Positions 8,901-13,116 of a stretch of 13,116 bases of DNA are shown here, in pieces; position 1 is the first letter of the stretch; every line of letters begins with the position of its first letter. Origin of the DNA: Brachionus koreanus. Lineage: Eukaryota > Rotifera > Eurotatoria > Ploima > Brachionidae. Position numbers and translations under genes: made by a program. The stretch spans positions 66,100-79,215 of the forward strand of contig PJRA01000018.1 of the NCBI GenBank assembly GCA_016987375.1, in the 5' to 3' direction. The notes under the pieces are model-generated. The model saw nothing but the letters and a program-made list of their open reading frames with translations, searched no databases and was not told the DNA's origin.

Positions 8901-10196
8901 AAAAGCAAGTAACAAAAGAGCTTTAAAAAACCCATCCGGCCTTTAAGTGTTAAATAAAATTTTTTCAATATTTGAAGGAATATATATTAAAAAGTCAAAA
9001 CAATGTATTGGATGTCATATCAAAAAATTAAATTTTCACTTTAAAGCATCACATTTATGTATTAAATATCACAAAATAAATTAAAGTATCATAAAAAAAA
9101 TTGAAAAGTCATAGTATTAATTTCTGACCAAAGCTGGAGTTATTTTACTTGGACTTGGACAATCGACATCGTCCCATATTCCCAAAGGAATAGTACAAGC
9201 TTGTTCTTAAATTGTTATTCAAAAACATGCTGTTTACAATTAAGATACTAAAAATTTCAAAAAACTTTGAATTGACACAAAAATTACTTGAAATAAAAAA
9301 ACAATAATTAAAATTTCTATTTGTTTAAAGACTTTACTACACAAAAATACGAATAGAAGAAATGTTGTTTGGCTTTAACAAGAGCGTCAATTCAATACTA
9401 AATCTAATAGTAGCTTACAAACAAAAATTGCAGAATGCAAGTGATCGAGCTCTGCCATCTGTTTCACTCTCCTATCCTGGTGTGATGAGTCAAGCCAAGA
9501 ATGTTGCGCTCAGCATTCAATCAGTTGATTCTAATCATAGTTTAGAGACAGGTAAACTTTAAAAACAAGCAAAAAATTAGTATATTTTTAACTAAATTTT
9601 TTAAAGTTGCTTTGTTAAATTTACAGCATTCTTACAAACTGAACGAATCGATTGGAAAAAAAGTATCCATGCTGTTACAAATCGATCGCTTGGAGGCAAA
9701 AACCAGCAGTATTCAACAAAGTCAAAATTTTCAACAAAATATACTCTTAATTCGCATTTTGACACTGATCGGTGAATTCTATCTGAGACACGATAAGCTG
9801 ATTGATGCCGAAATGTGCTGTCAAGAAATAGCTGTCCTAAATTCAATGTCCTATTTACACATATACCTGAAGGGCAGAATACATGAATACAAACAAGAGT
9901 TTAGTCAAGCCAAGAAACACTATCAAAATGCGCTGAGTATCAACCCGTACCATATACCAAGTCTGCAGCAATTGTCTATTGTTCTTTGTTATTTGGAAGA
10001 TTTTCATCTAGCCGAAAAAATGATACGTGATGCCATTTCGCTGAATAACTCGTTGCCAGACTCTTGGCACATTTTAGCCAGGGTTCTTGATTATATCAAT
10101 GATAGTCAGTCAGCTTTAAAATGTTATCAAACTTGTCTACAATTAGAAGCAACGAATCCAATTATACCGTTTACTACTTTAACTAGAATTTTGTAG
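2913..10196 (+). CDS. TTC7: Tetratricopeptide repeat protein 7 (TTC7), nine exons, complete, 865 aa
   Basis: TTC7 (Ypp1-related) is the TPR scaffold that, with EFR3 and hyccin/FAM126, holds PI4KIIIalpha at the plasma membrane to make PI4P. Exons: 2913-3048, 3104-3788, 6448-6621, 6680-6884, 6946-7301, 7363-7435, 7482-7639, 9331-9551, 9607-10196. The joined CDS is 2598 nt with every junction in phase; animal TTC7A/B are about 840-860 residues. Diagnostic blocks across splice junctions are RGEQQMGVRKFRELL, KRKRVYKPSNQDEEVLL, KFEMALKYSFEEFSIWYQYG, FKECIRMKPD (exon 5), RQIPEAIEFVQKAL with KDSLHLFALLLT, ALFEDFELYYTKIRIEEM, and the C-terminus PFTTLTRIL. Two TPR clusters are visible, about residues 401-595 and 722-851. 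The start is the only in-frame ATG; an overlapping ATG at 2908 stops at once. The region between the clusters (about 600-700) is Ser/Gln/Asn-rich and probably flexible. The exon model comes from alignment, without transcript data. Confidence 0.95.
3049..3103 (+). other. TTC7 intron 1 (55 nt)
   Basis: Donor AG|GTTAAA, acceptor TTTAAAG. The first in-frame codons of the retained intron give an immediate TAA. Typical of the short-intron class in this gene, whose other members are 6622-6679 (58 nt), 6885-6945 (61), 7302-7362 (61), 7436-7481 (46) and 9552-9606 (55). Confidence 0.85.
4560..4625 (-). mobile_element. Possible 3' tail of a LINE (minus strand)
   Basis: On the minus strand a comparatively GC-rich patch (GCTGAAGGAGCCGATGCTCG) is followed by an A-rich run containing AATAAA-like units (TAAATAAACTAATAAATAAA). 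CR1-like LINEs often end this way, with a short GC-richer 3' UTR and then a simple (TAAA)n-type tail. It lies on the same strand as, and 3' of, the reverse-transcriptase relic at 5663-6231, so it could be the same insertion's end. No terminal repeat proves it, and a chance A-rich run is possible. Confidence 0.25.
5553..5662 (+). mobile_element. Non-LTR reverse-transcriptase fragment in sense orientation
   Basis: The plus strand encodes RSQHGFLAKKSCLTNLLE followed by ILNIISES, the QHGF...SCxTNLLE block of a CR1/Jockey-group LINE. The frame is broken by a stop just 5' of CRSQHGF and closes at TAA right after SESISNA. It sits tail-to-tail with the opposite-strand reverse-transcriptase relic that begins at about 5663. 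Both pieces encode the QHGFL.KKS block, so this is a second copy or a rearranged duplicate, not the missing part of its neighbour. Confidence 0.8.
5663..6231 (-). mobile_element. Non-LTR retrotransposon reverse transcriptase, decayed, antisense in TTC7 intron 2
   Basis: Read on the minus strand from 6231 down, the blocks appear in the canonical LINE order. They are SILSILFRKK with EEELP, a stop, VWKQANLTQLHKGG, then QNYRPVSLTCIVCKVFKSII, then EHLLKSNLI, then (after a +1 shift) KHGFLPKKS. Next come ERSQRLVLGDTSLSWAKV, FTVLGPHFFISYINN, and EAYADDTKI at 5774-5748 with the catalytic YADD. Two stops follow YADDTKI, then a weakly conserved NFFNDLESDVNNKILK. About 80 residues, including motif A (the YxDFSKAFD block), are missing between KKS and ERSQ. 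The combination fits the CR1/Jockey group. With stops, a frameshift and the internal deletion, the element is inactive. Confidence 0.9.
7640..9330 (+). other. TTC7 intron 7 (1691 nt)
   Basis: Donor GA|GTAAAT, acceptor TTTGTTTAAAG. Splicing reconstitutes EDFELYYTKIRIEEM, matching the TTC7 block ENFILLFSKVKLQ. It contains the inverted-repeat element at 7789-8336. The stretch 8345-9110 is A/T-rich with no gene I can see. A short patch of higher GC at about 9125-9212 is unexplained. Confidence 0.9.
7789..8336. mobile_element. MITE-like element with ~65-nt terminal inverted repeats
   Basis: The left arm is 7789-7850 and the right arm 8268-8336, in opposite orientation. Matching blocks, outer to inner, are 23 of 23 nt (AATAAAAAAACTTTTCAACACAA in the left arm, 7789-7811), then CTGATCGTCACA 12 of 12 (7812-7823), then ATCTTCTCA, then CACAAATTTT. 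The arms differ by a 7-nt insertion in the right arm and a diverged 7-nt spacer. An extra copy of TTTGTGTTGAAAAGTT at 8236-8251 repeats the right arm's outer part. The ~417-nt interior has no coding capacity I can find, so it is non-autonomous. No clear target-site duplication is visible, so the exact ends and superfamily are uncertain. Confidence 0.75.
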
Positions 10197-10247
10197 CTTA
10201 ATTTAACCAAATCTATTTTCCTAATTTTATTTTTTAATTTTTTTACA

Positions 10248-10253
10248 AATAAA
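10248..10253 (+). terminator. TTC7 poly(A) signal AATAAA
   Basis: A canonical AATAAA lies 52 nt after the TTC7 stop codon and is the first one downstream. In such A/T-rich DNA the hexamer is frequent, so its position is the main support. Confidence 0.6.
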
Positions 10254-10494
10254 AGTTTTAAATATTTTTGACGCATATGATTTTTAATTTAATTATTTAT
10301 TTGAAGAAATTTTTGTGCAATATTTTAAATAAAAAATTTAAATTTAATCTATTTGTCTTGAAGACTTTTTGTCTTTTAATTAAGCCTTTTTTTAAAATAA
10401 TCAAGTGGCAGAACTGCTGCACTATATGAATTTTAACGAACTGACTTTAAATTATTAATCTGCATACTTAAAAAACTAGAAAAACAGGTGTTTT

Positions 10495-10717
10495 GGCGCG
10501 AGGAAAAAAAAAAATTTGACCGCAGCTCTCCGAGATTCAAAAAAAAAGTATCTTGTCTTCAAGCCGTGCATATCCTAATAATATTTCATCAATTCTGATA
10601 GTGAATATTCTCTTCTACAAAATAGTGGCTTATTTAGGATATCATGCCCTTATTTTACCAAGACCTTGGCCAAAAAATGGCAAAATTTTGTTTTTTTTTT
10701 CAGTTTTTCCTCCGCGG
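10495..10717. repeat. Long imperfect inverted repeat (~223 bp)
   Basis: The outer arms GCGCGAGGAAAAA (10496-10508) and TTTTTCCTCCGCGG (10704-10717) are near-complementary. So are the middle segments AAAATTTGACC (10511-10521) and TGGCAAAATTTTG (10678-10690). The inner arms GCATATCCTAATAA (10568-10581) and TTATTTAGGATATCATGC (10630-10647) also pair. The pairs are nested in order around a ~48-nt loop, so one RNA strand could fold into a long interrupted hairpin. It could be a diverged foldback element or a hairpin RNA locus; the sequence does not decide. Confidence 0.55.
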
Positions 10718-11086
10718 TTTACCTCAAATTAACTAATTTTTATTGCAGAAAAATAGACCACATTATTAAGATTATAAAATTGAGTTAAAAAAGGGTGGTT
10801 TTAGAAAAAAATTCATTACAATTTTTGACCATGTAAAATTTATAGGAATATATAATTTGTTTTTTTTTAGTCAAGATGTTTTATATTTTTAGTTTATGCT
10901 TCTTTACTCAGTATTATTTCAGAAATTTTCAAAATTTGGGCGCTTCTAAATTTCGATTAAACGGAGAAATAAATTTTTATAAAATATTAATATATTTATT
11001 TTTTATAAATATTTCCTCTAGTTTTTTTCCTCATTTTATTAAATAAATTTATGCTAAACAAAAAATTTTTTTTTTTTTAAATAGAA

Positions 11087-11092
11087 TTTATT
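11087..11092 (-). terminator. Poly(A) signal AATAAA for the membrane-protein gene
   Basis: On the minus strand AATAAA starts 20 nt after the TAA stop (11114-11112), implying a very short 3' UTR. Confidence 0.55.
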
Positions 11093-11111
11093 TGGGACAA
11101 AAATATAAAAT

Positions 11112-11596
11112 TTAATTCTTTGCTGGAGCTGATGGCACGTTCATATAATTTGACTGATTGGAATAGTAATTCAGCACCCGATCCTGCTGCCTGTAATCAT
11201 TGAAATCGAAGCTCGCTCTTTCAACAAGTATTAGATCAGGCGCCAGGCTGCTAATAAGTATGGGACGCTGTCGCATATTAACTATAATCGGTTCATCACT
11301 GGCCTTTCTTTGCTCAGATGAGACCGACTCCATGCACACACAAAATAAAAGCAACAAAGAAAATGTGATAAACAAGCCAACAAACAACTGCAATTCCGGG
11401 TCGTAAATTCCTTGCCAACTAGCAAAATTTACTAAAATTTAAAGCTTAATTTCTTTTAACAATTACTTAGACACTGAATTGATCATTGTTTCTTTAAAAA
11501 AAAAAATAAATAAAATTTCAAAATGTTAAAAAACAACTTGGAGACAGGATGAATTTTTTCTTTTTTATCTTACAGTGGCATCATATTTTCCGCCAT
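11112..11596 (-). CDS. Small single-pass membrane protein, 109 aa, two exons, unrecognised
   Basis: I do not recognise this protein. Exon 1 is 11596-11574 (MAENMMPL, with an in-frame TAA just before the ATG) and ends in a consensus CT|GTAAGA donor. Exon 2 is 11418-11112 after a TTTGCTAG acceptor. The joined frame is 330 nt and reads through the junction as MPLWQGIYDPELQ. Residues 19-37 (LFVGLFITFSLLLLFCVCM) are one strong transmembrane helix. The lumenal side has D14 and E16 and the other side R45, K46 and R57, which suggests N-out/C-in with a ~70-residue cytoplasmic tail; there is no cleavable-signal-peptide character. The tail ends YYSN...YMNVPSAPAKN, giving two YxN motifs (Y93, Y99) and PSAP (103-106). 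It follows RPS27A on the same strand by 93 nt. The intron, at 155 nt, is longer than most here; a tiny additional exon cannot be excluded, but those I tried add a stop or break frame. Confidence 0.68.
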
Positions 11597-11645
11597 TTAA
11601 ATGTTAAAATTAAACAAAAAAAAAAAGATAATTTTTGTGAATTAT

Positions 11646-11651
11646 TTTATT
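11646..11651 (-). terminator. RPS27A poly(A) signal AATAAA
   Basis: On the minus strand AATAAA lies 38 nt after the RPS27A stop, inside the 93-nt spacer before the next gene's ATG, so cleavage would fall very close to that gene's start. Confidence 0.6.
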
Positions 11652-11689
11652 TTTAAATTAGTATAAAACTGTCCAAAAAAGACGAGCTT

Positions 11690-12166
<477 letters not shown>

Positions 12167-12385
12167 CTAGATTAAATGAATAAATTAATTAAATCGATGA
12201 TTAAAAGTGATTTGAGTCAAATATTGAAAAAAAAATTTTTTTTTCTTATTAAAAAAAAACTAAACTCTAGTGCTTGGGAGCATACATATTAGAGTAAAAT
12301 TTTAAATTAAATTGTATGAACGAGCTTGCACAAAAATTATTATTAACATGTATGGTTGCAGTTAAAGAAATCTCGATACCTTAAC
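12167..12385 (-). other. Probable 5'-UTR intron of RPS27A ending at the start codon
   Basis: On the minus strand TTCATTTAATCTAG abuts the ATG directly, which is a good 3' splice site with the A of ATG as first exon base. Candidate donors upstream are CAG|GTTAAG (intron 12385-12167, 219 nt) and AAG|GTATCG (from 12379, 213 nt). Many animal ubiquitin-ribosomal fusion genes have an intron just before the ATG. The same AG could instead receive a trans-spliced leader; the sequence cannot separate the two. Confidence 0.45.
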
Positions 12386-13116
12386 CTGAACTAGCTTTGT
12401 GTCTGAATGCAAATTTTTCTCGTTTCAATTTGCCTTTCAAATTTAAGTTCATTTTTTTTTTAATTTTTCAAATAAATAAATAAATAGAATAAAATAAATT
12501 CTTTTTTTTTTATTTTAAAATTAATTTATTTAGTTGATTTGTTTTGATCAAATATGTAATTAAAGACATTAAAATATTAAATTATTATGTTTTATTATAA
12601 ATTGAAAATAAAAAAATATTTTTTGGTAAATATCTTTTTTGATCTTTTATTCGATTTCTTCAATATTACTAATAATAATTTCAATATTTTGAATAAATAA
12701 ATATTTTTTCTTATTTATTTTATCTTTTGAGATGAACACTAAAACATGGTAAAGGATAAGACAATTCAAATGGAGTGAAGCATCTCACTAAACCCTGGTG
12801 CAGCGAACAAGTGTCTCAGAGATGTGTGTTACAATTTCTGATAAGAATTTAGACCAAAAAGCTCCATAAATAAATGGTTTTTCAATTTTTTTTTCAAAAC
12901 TTGAATTATGTCAAAAAATTATTTCTTTTTTTGATGTAGTTAGTTTAATTACTAAAAATCTTAAATGATATAATATAATTCAAATCGAACAAGTCGAAAA
13001 AATTCTTTTTTTTTTGTTAAATTCAAATTTACTAAAATAAAATATATTCAATAATATGCTTTAGCATTATACAGCATTTTTTGTCTAAAATAAAATTTCA
13101 ATTTTTTTTTTCAAGA
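12386..13116. other. A/T-rich upstream region of RPS27A, no supportable gene
   Basis: The part nearest RPS27A (to about 12450) should hold its first non-coding exon and promoter. 12450-12720 and 12910-13116 are A/T runs without visible features. The patch 12725-12880 is richer in G and C and has a 40-codon minus-strand open stretch (12910-12788) reading EKPFIYGAFWSKFLSEIV then a stop after VRCTRV. It has no start codon and no family I recognise, so it may be a transposon or exon relic. Confidence 0.6.

Larger units (their letters stand above)
10197..11086. other. Convergent intergenic spacer (TTC7 3' end / membrane-protein gene 3' end)
   Basis: It holds the TTC7 3' UTR and poly(A) signal, then A/T-rich sequence, a long imperfect palindrome (10495-10717), and further A/T-rich DNA to the short 3' UTR of the minus-strand gene. 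No coding stretch is supportable. A few less A/T-rich patches (for example GGGCGCTTCTAAATTTCG at about 10939) have no match I recognise. Confidence 0.8.

Noticed and set aside
9601..9846. 81-codon open frame on the minus strand
   Set aside because: It is antisense to TTC7 exon 9, whose plus-strand reading is a clear TTC7 C-terminal match.
11200..11406. 68-codon open frame on the plus strand
   Set aside because: It lies opposite the membrane-protein exon 2, which has the transmembrane helix, a matching splice junction and a poly(A) signal.
11419..11573. Extra mini-exon (AAACAATGATCAATTC...) in the membrane-protein intron
   Set aside because: With either available GT donor the exon introduces a stop or breaks the frame into exon 2; direct splicing gives a clean frame.

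Overview
The window is eukaryotic, almost certainly from a small, AT-rich animal genome. It carries spliced genes with animal orthologues: GEN1, TTC7 and the ubiquitin-RPS27A fusion. Most introns are only 46-61 nt, and their 3' splice sites are typically TTTAAAG. Non-coding DNA is extremely A/T-rich with long A and T runs. Decayed non-LTR retrotransposon pieces lie in the large introns and gaps. A rotifer-like or similarly compact bilaterian genome is my best guess, but nothing here fixes the clade.

Layout, left to right. (1) 1-457, minus: the 5' end of a GEN1/Yen1-type Holliday-junction resolvase (XPG N-terminal domain), running off the left edge. (2) 458-2912: a gap with no gene I can support, holding two decayed LINE pieces on the minus strand. 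(3) 2913-10196, plus: a complete nine-exon TTC7 gene. I reconstructed it exon by exon; the joined reading frame is 2598 nt and codes for 865 residues. Its 2.66-kb second intron holds LINE reverse-transcriptase remnants in both orientations. Its 1.69-kb seventh intron holds a 548-bp element with inverted-repeat ends that looks like a MITE. (4) 10197-11111: a convergent spacer with a ~223-bp imperfect palindrome. (5) 11112-11596, minus: a two-exon gene for a 109-residue single-pass membrane protein I do not recognise. Its tail carries tandem YxN motifs and a PSAP motif. (6) 11690-12166, minus: ubiquitin-RPS27A, intact. Just upstream is a likely 5'-UTR intron ending exactly at the ATG. (7) 12167-13116: A/T-rich sequence with one unexplained richer patch.

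The genes do not form a pathway. TTC7 is a scaffold of the plasma-membrane PI4KIIIalpha complex, GEN1 resolves recombination intermediates, and RPS27A supplies ubiquitin and a 40S ribosomal protein. The membrane-protein gene follows RPS27A on the same strand after 93 nt, close enough to ask about co-transcription, but I see no trans-splice acceptor that would prove it. I found no dramatic new system. The most worthwhile leads are the small membrane protein, the MITE-like element, the long palindrome, and the intron length and splice-site pattern.
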